DNA from: Thalassovita litoralis
GTDB taxonomy: Bacteria; Pseudomonadota; Alphaproteobacteria; Rhodobacterales; Rhodobacteraceae
Reading direction: 5' to 3'
NCBI RefSeq assembly: GCF_900182725.1
Contig: NZ_FXTO01000005.1
Location: 62,001-126,000 of the forward strand
DNA length: 64,000 nucleotides
The position numbers were made by a program, and so were the translations under genes. Of the stretch, positions 41,733-52,000 are shown one piece after another (within the stretch, counting starts at the first letter, position 1; the number at the start of each line of letters is the position of its first letter). Under the pieces are notes generated by a model. That model worked only from the letters and a program-made list of their open reading frames with translations. It had not been told where the DNA came from and ran no database searches.

Positions 41733-43280
41733 TTACTTCTTGATCCAGGCGTTGCGCGGACCATCGTTGATCCCGATGCCCGTGGTCACAAGATCCTGCA
41801 CGTTGCAGCGATAGATGGTCGGGAATTCCAATTCCTGCATCCACGCCACGGCGACATCATCCACGATTTCCTTTTGGATTTCGGTATAAAGCGCCATGCG
41901 GTCTTCGGGTTTGACCAGCGTCGCGGCGTTGGCCCATTTGGCGTCCAGTTCGGGGTTGTTATACCCTTCGACGTTGTTCCACGGGCTGCCCTTTTTGATG
42001 CGGTCGGCGGTATAGTTGCGCGACACACCCAAGGCCGGATCGCCGTACTGGTACAGATAGGTAAAGGCCATATCGTAATCCCAGTTGGCGGTCTTTTCGT
42101 TCCAGCCCGCCACGTCGGTGCTGTCGATATCGACCTTGATGCCCACCTCGGTCAGGTTTTGACGCACGGCTTCGGCCCAGCGTTGCCATGTTTCGCCATA
42201 GGGTAGGGGCAGCAGACGCACCGGGGTGCCGTCATATCCCATTTCCGCCAGCAGCGCCTTGGCCTTTGCAGGGTCGTGGTTGTAGATCGTCACATCGTCC
42301 GAATAGAAATTGGTCCGCGACGATACCGGGCCGGTGGCAACCTTGCCGTAGCCGTTCCAAACCACGTCTTTCATGAATTCGCGGTTCATCGCGTACATGA
42401 CAGCCTGACGGAACCGTTTGTCAGCGGTCGGGCCTTCGCGGTTGTTCAGCCACATCCATGCGTGCGGGGCAAAGAATTCCCAGCCCTTGCCGGTGGTGCA
42501 AACATTGTCCATCCCTGCCAGACGCGGAATATCCCAGTTTTCCACTGAACCGCCGGGCAGAACGTCCACTTCGCCGGTTTCAAACGCCACCGCGCGGGCG
42601 GCGGCATCGGGGATCACGCGGTAAAACACCTCGTCCAGATGGGGCAGGCCGTCGACATAGTAATCTTCGTTCTTCACCAGATGGATATAGCTGCCTTTTT
42701 CCCACTTATCGAACTTGAACGGGCCGGTGCCGATGGGGGTGGCATTCGCCGGGTTATTGGCGAAATCGGTGCCTTCGTAGATATGTTTGGGGACAATCGG
42801 CATGGTGCCGGTTTCAAAGGCGTTGATGAAGGGGCCGAAAGGCTCTTTCAATGTAAAGACCACGGTGTTGGCATCCGGGGCTTCGATCGTGTCGACATAG
42901 GCCAAAGAGGCCCGCAAACGCGCGTGGGTTTCACGCAGGAACACATCGGCCGAGAACACAACGTCAGCGGCGGTGAAGGGCGCACCGTCATGCCATTTCA
43001 CGCCTTCGTTCAGATGGAAGGTATAGACCAGACCGTCGTCCGAGATTTCCCAGCTTTTCGCCAGGCTGGGTTGCGGTTCCAGATCGGTGTTGTAACGCAG
43101 CAGGCTTTCATAGATGTCGCCCGCAACCATCTGTGTCGGACCGTTCTGCACAAGGCCCAGCATCAGCCCCGGCGGTTCGGGTTGCACGACGATGTCCAGC
43201 CGTCCCCCGCTGTCTTGTGCAAATGCGGGCGCTGCCAGCGCAGCCGCCACCAGAATCGTTGTTGCTTTTAGATATCGCAT
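41733..43280 (-). CDS. ABC transporter solute-binding protein, DppA/OppA-like (family 5)
   Basis: A 515-residue periplasmic binding protein for peptides or peptide-like compounds. A Sec signal peptide (MRYLKATTILVAAALAAPAF, then AQ) precedes the mature part. The family 5 motif NGPTQMVAGDIYESLLRYNT is followed by LAKSWEISDDGLVYTFHLNE and GVKWHDGAPFTAADVVFSAD. The start has an AGGGAAG ribosome site; the longer frame upstream (40 codons) is not conserved. Cargo cannot be told from sequence; context suggests amide- or amine-containing molecules. Confidence 0.94.
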   Translation of the reverse strand: MRYLKATTILVAAALAAPAFAQDSGGRLDIVVQPEPPGLMLGLVQNGPTQMVAGDIYESLLRYNTDLEPQPSLAKSWEISDDGLVYTFHLNEGVKWHDGAPFTAADVVFSADVFLRETHARLRASLAYVDTIEAPDANTVVFTLKEPFGPFINAFETGTMPIVPKHIYEGTDFANNPANATPIGTGPFKFDKWEKGSYIHLVKNEDYYVDGLPHLDEVFYRVIPDAAARAVAFETGEVDVLPGGSVENWDIPRLAGMDNVCTTGKGWEFFAPHAWMWLNNREGPTADKRFRQAVMYAMNREFMKDVVWNGYGKVATGPVSSRTNFYSDDVTIYNHDPAKAKALLAEMGYDGTPVRLLPLPYGETWQRWAEAVRQNLTEVGIKVDIDSTDVAGWNEKTANWDYDMAFTYLYQYGDPALGVSRNYTADRIKKGSPWNNVEGYNNPELDAKWANAATLVKPEDRMALYTEIQKEIVDDVAVAWMQELEFPTIYRCNVQDLVTTGIGINDGPRNAWIKK

Positions 43281-43345
43281 AACTTCCCTGTCTTTTTTCT
43301 GTGGTTGGCAAGAATGCTCCGGTTGAACCCGGAAACGTTGGTCTT

Positions 43346-44116
43346 TTATCCAAGATAATCCGGGGCAACGGCGTCCAGCCGACGCAGCAGCGCTGCCCAT
43401 TCAGGATCGGATTGGTTGCCCAATTCCATCGCGTCATAAGCGGACTGATATTGGCGCGCGGTATGTTCGGCCACGTCATCCGACAACACGACAGGGGTCA
43501 GCCCCATGCCCAAGGCGGCGACCTGTGCCTTGCAGGATCGTTCCAGATTAATCGCCAGCTTGAACGCCTCGGCCACGGATCGGCCCAGAACCAGCGTACC
43601 ATGATTGCGTAGCATCATCACGAAACGATTGCCCAGATCGGCCACGATCCGTTCGCGTTCTTCCAGATTCAGCGCGATCCCTTCGTAGTCGTGAAACGCG
43701 ATCCGGTCAAAAAACTGGGCTGACCATTGGTTCAGCGGCAAAATCCCTTCTTTCACCGAAGATACCGCAACACCGGCCACCGTATGCGTATGCAACACGC
43801 AAACCGCATCGTGCCGGGCCATGTGAACCGCCGAATGGATCGTAAATCCCGCCGCGTTCACACCCGCGCCATAAGGATCGTCGATCACGGCGCCGGTTTC
43901 ATCGACTGTCACCAGATTGGCGGCTGTCACCTCGTCGAACCGCAGACCAAAGGGGTTCAGCAGGAACCGCTTTTCCCCGTTGGGGCCATCGGGAAGCCGC
44001 GCTGAAATATGCGTATAGATCCCGTCGTCCATGCCTTCCAACGCAATCAGCCGATAGGCGGCTGCCAGATCACGCCGGATTTCAAGGACGGACTGTGGTA
44101 CTGTGCCGTCGGGCAT
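43346..44116 (-). CDS. Class II aldolase/adducin family protein
   Basis: A 256-residue protein of the zinc-dependent class II aldolase (fuculose-phosphate aldolase, RhaD) fold. Zn ligands are visible as His109/His111 in VLHTHTVAGVAV and the His in MMLRNHGTLVLGRS. IYTHISARLPDG and LLNPFGLRFDEV form the usual N-terminal pattern. Many members of this branch, found with transporters, have no known substrate and may act as decarboxylases or adaptors. The ATG was chosen over a GTG three codons upstream because an AGGAG site lies eight bases before it. First gene of the operon that leads to the ABC transporter. Confidence 0.88.
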   Translation of the reverse strand: MPDGTVPQSVLEIRRDLAAAYRLIALEGMDDGIYTHISARLPDGPNGEKRFLLNPFGLRFDEVTAANLVTVDETGAVIDDPYGAGVNAAGFTIHSAVHMARHDAVCVLHTHTVAGVAVSSVKEGILPLNQWSAQFFDRIAFHDYEGIALNLEERERIVADLGNRFVMMLRNHGTLVLGRSVAEAFKLAINLERSCKAQVAALGMGLTPVVLSDDVAEHTARQYQSAYDAMELGNQSDPEWAALLRRLDAVAPDYLG

Positions 44117-44178
44117 ATCACTCACTCCTGTTCTCGCAGGTCCAAGGTAAGACGAGTCGCCCCCAAGACGTCAAGTAA

Positions 44179-44190
44179 ATTGTCGACAAT
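44179..44190. promoter_or_regulatory. Palindrome ATTGTCGACAAT in the divergent promoter region
   Basis: A perfect 12-base palindrome midway between the divergent aldolase/ABC and GntR/HDAC operons, with 62 and 52 bases to the two start codons. The TTGTC-GACAA shape matches GntR/FCD-type operators, so the adjacent GntR gene probably binds here and controls both directions. Confidence 0.65.
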
Positions 44191-44242
44191 CGGCAAAACT
44201 ACAATTACGCTGACCAAAGTTTACCCATTTTCGGACCTGCGA

Positions 44243-44944
44243 ATGGACAAGGAAATCAGCATCTCTGGATTTGCACCGATTGGCCGCGAGGGGCTTGTTG
44301 AGCGCGTTGCTGCGTTGCTCAGCAAGGCAATTATCGGCGGGCAACTGGCACCGGGGGCGCGGCTGTCAGAATCGGTGATTGCCCGCGATCTGGGTGTCAG
44401 CCGCGCCCCCGTCCGCGAGGCGGCCCGCCTGCTGGAAAGCTCGGGTTTGGTGACCTATGCGCCTAATCGCGGATTTTTTGTGCGACAGGTTTCGGCCGAC
44501 GCGCTGGACAACCTGTATGAGCTGCGGATCGTCATCGAAACCGCCGCCATTCGCCGGGCGATCCGCAACAGGGACCATGCGGTGATCGACACGCTGGCCC
44601 GGCAGATTGATGAACTGTACCGCGTCGCGGGCGACGGGTCTGATATGCTGACGCAGGTCACGGCAGATATGGAATTCCACCGCCTGCTTTGTGCCGGGTC
44701 CGGCAACCCGAAATTCCTGAACGTTTTCGAGCAAATCGCGGTCGAAACGGAATTTTCGATCATGGTGGTGGGCCATCTGTATGACGATGCCCACCGGATT
44801 GCGGAAACCCATATCCCCATTCTGGATGCAATTCGGGATTGGGACGAACAGCGGGCCGTAGATGCGCTGGATTATCACATCTCGGAAGCGCGGATTTTGG
44901 TCACGCGCAGTTTCAGACAGTTGGAAGAAGAGCAAACCAAATGA
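44243..44944 (+). CDS. GntR family regulator with FCD domain
   Basis: A 233-residue FadR-subfamily GntR protein. The winged helix shows ARLSESVIARDLGVSRAPVR then EAARLLESSGLVTYAPNRGF. The FCD domain has Asp and His ligands (TADMEFHRLLCAGSGN, AETHIPILDAI, DYHISEARILV). The ATG at the start of MDKEIS is preferred; longer upstream frames are non-conserved. Its stop overlaps the next start (ATGA). It likely controls both divergent operons through the palindrome next to it. Confidence 0.9.
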   Translation: MDKEISISGFAPIGREGLVERVAALLSKAIIGGQLAPGARLSESVIARDLGVSRAPVREAARLLESSGLVTYAPNRGFFVRQVSADALDNLYELRIVIETAAIRRAIRNRDHAVIDTLARQIDELYRVAGDGSDMLTQVTADMEFHRLLCAGSGNPKFLNVFEQIAVETEFSIMVVGHLYDDAHRIAETHIPILDAIRDWDEQRAVDALDYHISEARILVTRSFRQLEEEQTK

Positions 44945-45966
44945 AATGTTTTTACGCCGCTGAAACAGAAGCGCACGATCCGATTTTCCGGCTGACGCAT
45001 GGGAAAATCCAGCGCAATGCCGAACAGGCAGAACGTGCAAAACTGCTGCTGGCCGGGTTGGAACAGCTTTCGCTGCCTGTCACCGCCCCACCCGAAGCCC
45101 CCATTTCCGCGCTTCAGGCCGTGCATACGCCGGAATTCCTGACGTTTCTGGAAACCGCATGGGATGAATGGCAAAAGCTGCCTGATCCCGGCCCCGAGGT
45201 TGTGCCGAATGTTATCCCGCAGCGCGAACATGCAACCTATCCTGCGGGGATCGTTGCGCAGGCCGGGTGGCATATGGGGGATACGTCTGCGCCGATTGGT
45301 CCGCACAGTTGGCAGGCCACCCGCCGGGCCGCCGATTGCGCTATCGCCGCCGCTGATGCGGTGCTGTCGGGGGAACGCGCCGCTTATGCGCTGTGCCGCC
45401 CGCCGGGGCACCACACCAGCGCCGACATTGCCGCCGGGCATTGCCTGATGAATGGATCGGCCTTGGCCGCTGCACGGTTGCGCGATGGGTTCGACCGGGT
45501 TGCTACGCTGGATATCGACGTGCATCACGGCAACGGAACGCAGGCGATTTTCTATGATCGGGACGATGTTCTGACCGTTTCCATTCATGCCGATCCGGCC
45601 AGCTATTACCCGTTTTTTGTGGGACATGCCCATGAAACAGGCATCGGGGCAGGGCAAGGGTATAACCTGAATATGCCCATGCCGCGCAGCACCACTGATG
45701 ACGCCTGGATTGCTTCTATCGAAACGGCGCTGGCGCGGATTGCCGATTTCAAACCCGGTGCCCTGATGCTGAGCCTTGGTCTGGATGCCCATGAAAAAGA
45801 CCCGCTGATGGGGATGCAAATCAGCTTTGACGGGTTCCGCCGCGCCGGGCAACTGATCGCGGCAGCCGGTTATCCGACAGTGCTGGTACAAGAAGGCGGT
45901 TATTTGTCGCCTGATTTAACCACGTCGCTTGTATCGTTCCTAAGTGGGTTTCTGGGCAGGGGTTGA
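44941..45966 (+). CDS. Histone-deacetylase-family amidohydrolase, acetylpolyamine amidohydrolase-like
   Basis: A 341-residue zinc hydrolase of the arginase-deacetylase superfamily. Catalytic His pair in RPPGHHTSADIAAGHCLMN (His157/158); Zn ligands in LDIDVHHGNGTQ (Asp193, His195) and the Asp in LSLGLDAHEKDP. The overall sequence resembles bacterial AphA, which removes acetyl groups from N-acetylated polyamines. It follows the regulator by a four-base overlap and precedes an M20 deacylase, so the operon treats N-acylated amines. Confidence 0.9.
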   Translation: MKCFYAAETEAHDPIFRLTHGKIQRNAEQAERAKLLLAGLEQLSLPVTAPPEAPISALQAVHTPEFLTFLETAWDEWQKLPDPGPEVVPNVIPQREHATYPAGIVAQAGWHMGDTSAPIGPHSWQATRRAADCAIAAADAVLSGERAAYALCRPPGHHTSADIAAGHCLMNGSALAAARLRDGFDRVATLDIDVHHGNGTQAIFYDRDDVLTVSIHADPASYYPFFVGHAHETGIGAGQGYNLNMPMPRSTTDDAWIASIETALARIADFKPGALMLSLGLDAHEKDPLMGMQISFDGFRRAGQLIAAAGYPTVLVQEGGYLSPDLTTSLVSFLSGFLGRG

Positions 45967-45968
45967 AG

Positions 45969-47255
45969 ATGACGACATTATCCACCGAATTGACGCAACA
46001 AATCCTTGCCGCTGTTGAGGCCGGGTTCGAGGATCAGATTGCCTTTACCGAGCAATTGACGCGCTTTCCGTCCCTGCGCGGGCAGGAACATACTGCGCAG
46101 GATTTCCTGTTTCAGGAATTGAAAGCGCGTGGATATACGATGGACCGCTGGGCCATTGATGTGAATGACATCTGCCACCACCCCGGCTTTTCGCCGGTCA
46201 CGGTGGATTATTCCAATGCTATCAATGTGGTCGGTGCCATGCGCCCGGCCAATGAAACCGGGCGTTCGCTGATCCTGAACGGGCATGTGGATGTTGTGCC
46301 GACGGGACCAGACAGCATGTGGACCACGCCGTCGTTTGAACCCCGGCGGGATGGTGATTGGCTGTATGGGCGCGGGGTGGCGGATATGAAGGCCGGGCTG
46401 GCTGCCAATATCTTCGCGGTCGAGGCGCTGAAATCGCTGGGATACCGCCCCGCCGCCACCCTGTACCAGCAATCCGTGGTCGAGGAGGAATGCACAGGCA
46501 ACGGGGCTTTGGCCTGTTTGCAGCGTGGCTATCGTGCCGATGCGGCAATCATCCCCGAACCCGAAGACGACATGCTGGTGCGCGCCAATGTCGGCGTGAT
46601 CTGGTTCCGTGTCCGCGTCGAAGGATTGCCGGTTCACGTCCGCGAAGCAGGCAGCGGCGCCAACGCGATCGAGGCCGCCTATGCGCTGATTCAGGGGTTG
46701 CGCGAACTGGAAGCGGACTGGAACACCCGCAAGCACGATCACCGCTATTTCGAGGATCTGGAGCATCCGATTAATTTCAACGTCGGCAAAATCGAAGGCG
46801 GGGATTGGGCATCGTCCGTTCCGGCGTGGTGCGAATTCGATTGCCGCATTGCAATCTATCCCGGCGTTCATGCGCAGGACGCCGCGAATGAGATCGAAAA
46901 TCACCTGCGGCGTGTGTCGGATGGCATTCCGTTTCTGGCCAATAATCCGCCGCAGATCACCTTTAACGGGTTTTTCGCCGAAGGTTACGTTCTGGAAGAA
47001 GGCACCGAGGCCGAGGAAACGCTGGCCCGTGCCCATTTGTCCAGCTACGCCAAACCATTGGAAAGCTTCGTGACCCCCGGTTATCTGGATGGCCGCGTTT
47101 TCGTGATTTACGGGGAAACCCCCTGTCTGGTCTATGGTCCCTATTCCGAAGGGATTCACGGATTTGACGAACGGGTGAAACTGTCCTCGGTCAAACGTGT
47201 GACCGGCACGATTGCCTTGTTTATCGCCGAATGGTGCGGGCTAGAGCCGATCTGA
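45969..47255 (+). CDS. M20 family metallopeptidase (ArgE/DapE-like deacylase)
   Basis: A 428-residue zinc enzyme that cleaves N-acyl amino acids or similar amides. Metal and catalytic residues: His106/Asp108 in ILNGHVDVVPTGP, Asp139 in GRGVADMKAGLAA, Glu173/Glu174 in VVEEECTGNGA. The dimerisation insert follows with FNVGKIEGGDWASSVPAWCE. Last gene before a 105-base gap preceding the aminotransferase. The start ATG lies two bases past the HDAC stop; a TTG two codons earlier would overlap it. Confidence 0.9.
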   Translation: MTTLSTELTQQILAAVEAGFEDQIAFTEQLTRFPSLRGQEHTAQDFLFQELKARGYTMDRWAIDVNDICHHPGFSPVTVDYSNAINVVGAMRPANETGRSLILNGHVDVVPTGPDSMWTTPSFEPRRDGDWLYGRGVADMKAGLAANIFAVEALKSLGYRPAATLYQQSVVEEECTGNGALACLQRGYRADAAIIPEPEDDMLVRANVGVIWFRVRVEGLPVHVREAGSGANAIEAAYALIQGLRELEADWNTRKHDHRYFEDLEHPINFNVGKIEGGDWASSVPAWCEFDCRIAIYPGVHAQDAANEIENHLRRVSDGIPFLANNPPQITFNGFFAEGYVLEEGTEAEETLARAHLSSYAKPLESFVTPGYLDGRVFVIYGETPCLVYGPYSEGIHGFDERVKLSSVKRVTGTIALFIAEWCGLEPI

Positions 47256-47360
47256 CCCGCTTCTTGCTATCCTTTGCGTATCGTCATTGCGTATGGCGAT
47301 TGTACCCCCTAGGATTTGATCAAAACTAACGAACCTCAAGTCTGACTAACGGAGCGACCC

Positions 47361-48743
47361 ATGAACGAACGTCCGAATTCCCTGCACGCCTCGGATATCG
47401 CGCATTCCATGCACCCTTATACCAACATGCGCGCGCACGAGGAAAAAGGGCCGATGATCATGACACGCGGCGATGGTATCCGCGTGTATGATATTGATGG
47501 CAAAGAATATATCGAAGCACTGGCCGGGCTGTGGTCTGTTGCGGTTGGCTTTTCGGAAACCCGTCTGGCCGATGTCGCCTATGAGCAGCTGAAAAAACTG
47601 CCCTATTACCACAGCTTCGCCCACAAGGCACACGAGCCGTCGATTCGTCTGGCTGAAAAGCTGGTGGAAATGACCCCCGAAGGGCTGAACCGCGTGTTCT
47701 TTACCAACTCGGGGTCCGAAGCGAATGACACCGTGATTAAAATGGTGTGGTTCCTGAATAACGCGCTTGGCCGGACCGGGAAAAAGAAATTCCTGTCCCG
47801 CAACAAGGCATATCACGGGATCACCATCGCGTCCGGGTCGCTGACTGGCCTGCCCGCGAACCACAAGGATTTTGACCTTCCGGCCATCCCTGTCACCCAC
47901 CTGACCACGCCGCATTATTGGCGCTTTGCCAACGAAGGCGAAACCGAGGCGGAATTTACCGCCCGCCTGTTGAAGGAACTGGAAGACACGATCGAAGCCG
48001 AAGGCGCGGACACCATCGCCGCCTTTATCGGGGAACCTGTGATGGGGGCCGGGGGCGTGATGGTCCCGCCCGAAGGCTACTGGCCGGGTGTTGCGGAAAT
48101 CTGCCGCAAGAATGACATCCTGCTTGTCTCGGACGAGGTGATTAACGGGTTTGGCCGTCTGGGCACGCCCTTTGGCTGCGAAAAATTCGGCTTCACCCCG
48201 GATATTCTGGTGACATCGAAGCAGCTAACCTCGTCCTACATGCCGCTGGCGGCGATCATGGTGTCGGACGAAGTGTATAACACCATCGCGGACCATACTG
48301 CGAAGCTGGGCACCTTTGGTCACGGTTTCACCGGGTCGGGGCATCCGGTTGCCTGTGCCGTGGGTCTGGAAAACCTGAACATCATCGAAGAACAGGATTT
48401 GATGGGCAATGCCGCGCGTCTGGAAAAACCATTCCAGGACGGGCTGCGCAAATTCGCCGATCACCCGCTGGTGGGCGAAGTCCGCGGCGTTGGCCTGATT
48501 GCCGGTGTTGAGCTGGTCAAAGATAAAGCCACCAAAGAAGCCTTTGCCCCCGCCGGGTCGATGGCTGCCAAAGTGGCCGCCTTGGCCGCCGAAGAAGGGC
48601 TGATCTGCCGCAATGTTTACGAAACCGTGGCCCTGTGTCCGCCGCTGATCCTGACCGAGGCAGACGTGACGGAAATCCACGCTCGCCTTGGCCGTGCCTT
48701 GGATCGTGCGCTGGAATGGGCAAAGGCCGAAGGTCTGGTCTGA
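47361..48743 (+). CDS. Class III omega-aminotransferase (SpuC-like)
   Basis: A 460-residue PLP-dependent enzyme that moves the terminal amino group of an amine to pyruvate or another oxo acid. PLP-binding features are NSGSEANDTVIKMVW (about 116-130), AAFIGEPVMGAGGVMVPP, the Asp in LLVSDEVINGFGRLG and Lys287 in VTSKQLTSSYMPL. The N-terminal HPYTNMRAHEEKGPMIMTRG is typical of putrescine/diamine-pyruvate transaminases. A strong terminator follows. With the HDAC and M20 genes upstream it fits polyamine-type catabolism. Confidence 0.9.
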   Translation: MNERPNSLHASDIAHSMHPYTNMRAHEEKGPMIMTRGDGIRVYDIDGKEYIEALAGLWSVAVGFSETRLADVAYEQLKKLPYYHSFAHKAHEPSIRLAEKLVEMTPEGLNRVFFTNSGSEANDTVIKMVWFLNNALGRTGKKKFLSRNKAYHGITIASGSLTGLPANHKDFDLPAIPVTHLTTPHYWRFANEGETEAEFTARLLKELEDTIEAEGADTIAAFIGEPVMGAGGVMVPPEGYWPGVAEICRKNDILLVSDEVINGFGRLGTPFGCEKFGFTPDILVTSKQLTSSYMPLAAIMVSDEVYNTIADHTAKLGTFGHGFTGSGHPVACAVGLENLNIIEEQDLMGNAARLEKPFQDGLRKFADHPLVGEVRGVGLIAGVELVKDKATKEAFAPAGSMAAKVAALAAEEGLICRNVYETVALCPPLILTEADVTEIHARLGRALDRALEWAKAEGLV

Positions 48744-48770
48744 TACACCGCACCCCGACAGACAGCAAAG

Positions 48771-48795
48771 GCGCCCGCATTCCGGGCGCTTTTTT
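48771..48795 (+). terminator. Rho-independent terminator after the aminotransferase
   Basis: GCGCCCG-CATTC-CGGGCGC followed directly by six T: a classical terminator 28 bases after the stop. Confidence 0.92.
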
Positions 48796-49018
48796 GTTTG
48801 GATCGCGGTTGATGACAGGGATGGGATGCTGGCGGTTTGGCGTCGCTATCTGCGCTCTGGCCAGAAACGGTTTGCTCTTGCGTCTGTTATCTCGGTAAAC
48901 ATTAGCTACGATAACTAACGGCAGGCAGACTTGGGGTATCCCACCGTCGGGGAGGACGGATTGCCGAAGGTGAACATAACCGCGCAGCCATGCTGCGGCG
49001 GGCAGGGGGGAAATAGGG

Positions 49019-52000
49019 GTGATAAACAGGCTTTTGATTGCGAACCGGGGGGAAATTGCCATCCGGGTGGCCCGGACTGCGCGGGCTTTGGGGATCGAAA
49101 CGGTTGGCATTCACACGGCGGACGATGCCGGGTCTTTGCATGTAAAGCACATGGATCAGGTGCATCTGCTGCCGCAGGCCGGGGTTGCGGGCTATCTGGA
49201 TGTGGGGGCTATCGTGGCGCTGGCGGCGGAAACCGGATGTGACGCGCTGCACCCCGGTTATGGGTTGCTGAGCGAACGTGCCGATCTGGCGCGGGCATGT
49301 CAGGATCGCGGCATTTCCTTTGTTGGGCCATCGGCGGATACGCTGGCAATGCAGGGTGACAAAGTATCGGCTCGCGCGCTTGCGCAAAAGCTGAACGTGC
49401 CGGTCATTCAGGGATTTCCCCCGCTGGCGGATGCCGCCGCGGCCCGCGCGGCCTTTGACGCGCTGGGGGGGAAGCCGCTGATACTGAAGGCGGTGAATGG
49501 TGGCGGCGGGCGCGGGATGCGGGTTGTCGACAGCGCCGACAAAATCGCTGCCGCATTCGATCAATGCCGCGCCGAAGCCTTGGCCGCCTTTGGCGATGAC
49601 GCGGTCTATGCGGAACAATTCCTGCCCTCGGTCCGCCATATCGAGGTGCAGATCATCGGCGACGGCCAAACCGTGACCCATCTGTGGGAACGCGATTGTT
49701 CCGTCCAGCGCCGCAATCAAAAAGTGATCGAACTGGCCCCCGCGCCGGGGCTGGACCCGCAGACGCGGAACGCCCTGTTGGAGGCTGCCGTGCAGATCGG
49801 CAAAGCCACAGGTTACAGCGGTTTGGGGACGGTTGAATTTTTGGTGGAAACCGATGCCCAAGGCGGCAGCGGGTTCTATTTCATCGAAACCAACCCGCGC
49901 ATTCAGGTGGAACACACCATCACTGAAGAAATCACCGGGCTGGATCTGGTGGAACTGCAATTGCGTATCGCTGCGGGGGAAACGCTGGCCGATCTGGGGC
50001 TGACCACACCGCCCGCCCCGGTGGGCAGTGCCGTGCAGTTGCGTCTCAATACCGAGGTTTTCAATGCCGATGGGCAGGTCGTGCCGACAGGCGGGACGCT
50101 GACGGCCTTTGCCCCGCCCTCGGGGCCGGGGGTGCGGATTGATGGGTATGGGTATTCCGGTTATCGCACCAATCCCAATTTCGATTCCCTGCTGGCAAAG
50201 CTGATCGTGCATGACCGTTCGGGCGATCTGGGGCGGCTGCTGCGCAAGGCGGAAACGGCGCTGTCAGAATTCCATATCGCTGGGGTTCAGACGAATATGT
50301 CCGTTCTGCGCCGCCTTCTGGCGCTGCCGGAACTGGCGGATTGGTCCGTCAATGTTCGCAGCCTGGATGGGCATCTGCGGGACATGCTGACCCCGGATAA
50401 TGGCCCCGCGCGGTTCTTTGATACGGCGGCGGATACGGCGGGGACTGCCGCGGATACCGTGCGTATTCCCGATGGGGCCGCCGCCTTGCGCGCACCGATG
50501 CAGGCCTCGGTCCATGCGATACAGGTGGCCGAAGGGGATCACATCACCAAGGGGCAGGAAATCGCCATTATCGAAGCGATGAAAATGCAGCATGTGATCG
50601 TGGCCAACGCCAGTGGCATCGTCCTGTCCCTGCCTGTTTGTGTGGGCGATGTGGTGGATGCTGACGGTGTGTTGGTGATCTACAGCCCCGTCGATGCGGT
50701 GGACGCGGTGGAGATCACCGAAGAAACCCCCGATCCCGATCATATCCGCGCCGATCTGGCGCTGTTGAATGACCGCGTGGCCCGCACGCTGGACGACAAC
50801 CGCCCCCGCGCGGTGCAGCGTCGCCGCGATCGGGATCAGCGCACCACCCGCGAAAACATCGCGGACCTGTGCGAAGGCGGCGATTTCCACGAATACGGCC
50901 AGTTGTTGCTGGCCGCGCAGCGCCGCAAACACGGGCTGGAAAAGCTGCTGGACCTGTCCCCCGCCGATGGCATCGTGACCGGGGTAGGGCAGGTGAACGC
51001 GGATCGGTTCCGCCCGGACCGGGCGCAGGTGGCGATCCTGGCCTATGATTCAACCGTGATGGCAGGCACACAGGGGTTCATGGGTCACATGAAAACCGAC
51101 CGTATGCTAGAGGTCGCCCGACATCAGGGCCTTGCCTCGATCTTCCTGACCGAAGGCGGTGGGGGGCGGCCCAATGACGACGATTTCGCCCATATCATCC
51201 AGTCCGGGCTGACTGTGACCACGTTTAGCGAATATGCCCGGCTACAGGGGTGGGGGCCGAAAATCGCGGTCAATTCCGGCTATTGCTTTGCCGGGAATGC
51301 GGCGCTGTTTGGCACTGGCGATATTCGGATCGCTACCCGCAATAGCTGGATCGGGCTGGCAGGTCCGGCGATGATCGAAGCAGGCGGGTTGGGCGCGTTC
51401 CACCCCACCGAGATCGGCCCCGCCCCGATGCACGCGGAAACCGGGCTGGTGGATATTCTGGCCGAAGATGATGAACAGGCCATGCAACTGGCGCGGCAGG
51501 CTCTGTCCTATTTTCAGGGGGATCTGGCGGATTGGTCTGCATCAGATCAGCGATTGTTGCGCCACGCGATCCCCGAAAACCGGAAGCGTTCGTACCTGAT
51601 CCGCCCGGTGATTGAAGCGTTGGCCGACACGGGCAGTTTTCTGGAACTGGGCGCGGGTCATGCCGCCGGGATCATCACCGGGTTCCTGCGGATCGAAGGG
51701 CGGGCCATGGCCGTGATCGCCAATAATCCGCAACATCTGGGCGGGGCGCTGGACGCCGCCGCCTCGGCCAAGGCGGCGCGGTTCCTGAACCTGTGTTCGC
51801 AATTCCAGATGCCGGTTCTGTCCCTGTGTGACACCCCCGGTTTCATGGTTGGCCCCGAAAGCGAAACCCAAGGGGCGGTGGCGACGGCAACCGATTTCAT
51901 CGGGGCAGGTGCGCGTCTGAATGCCCCGCTGTTTTTCGTGTGCCTGCGCAAAGGATACGGCATCGGGGCGCAGGCGATGGCGGGCGGCAGCTTCAAAGAC

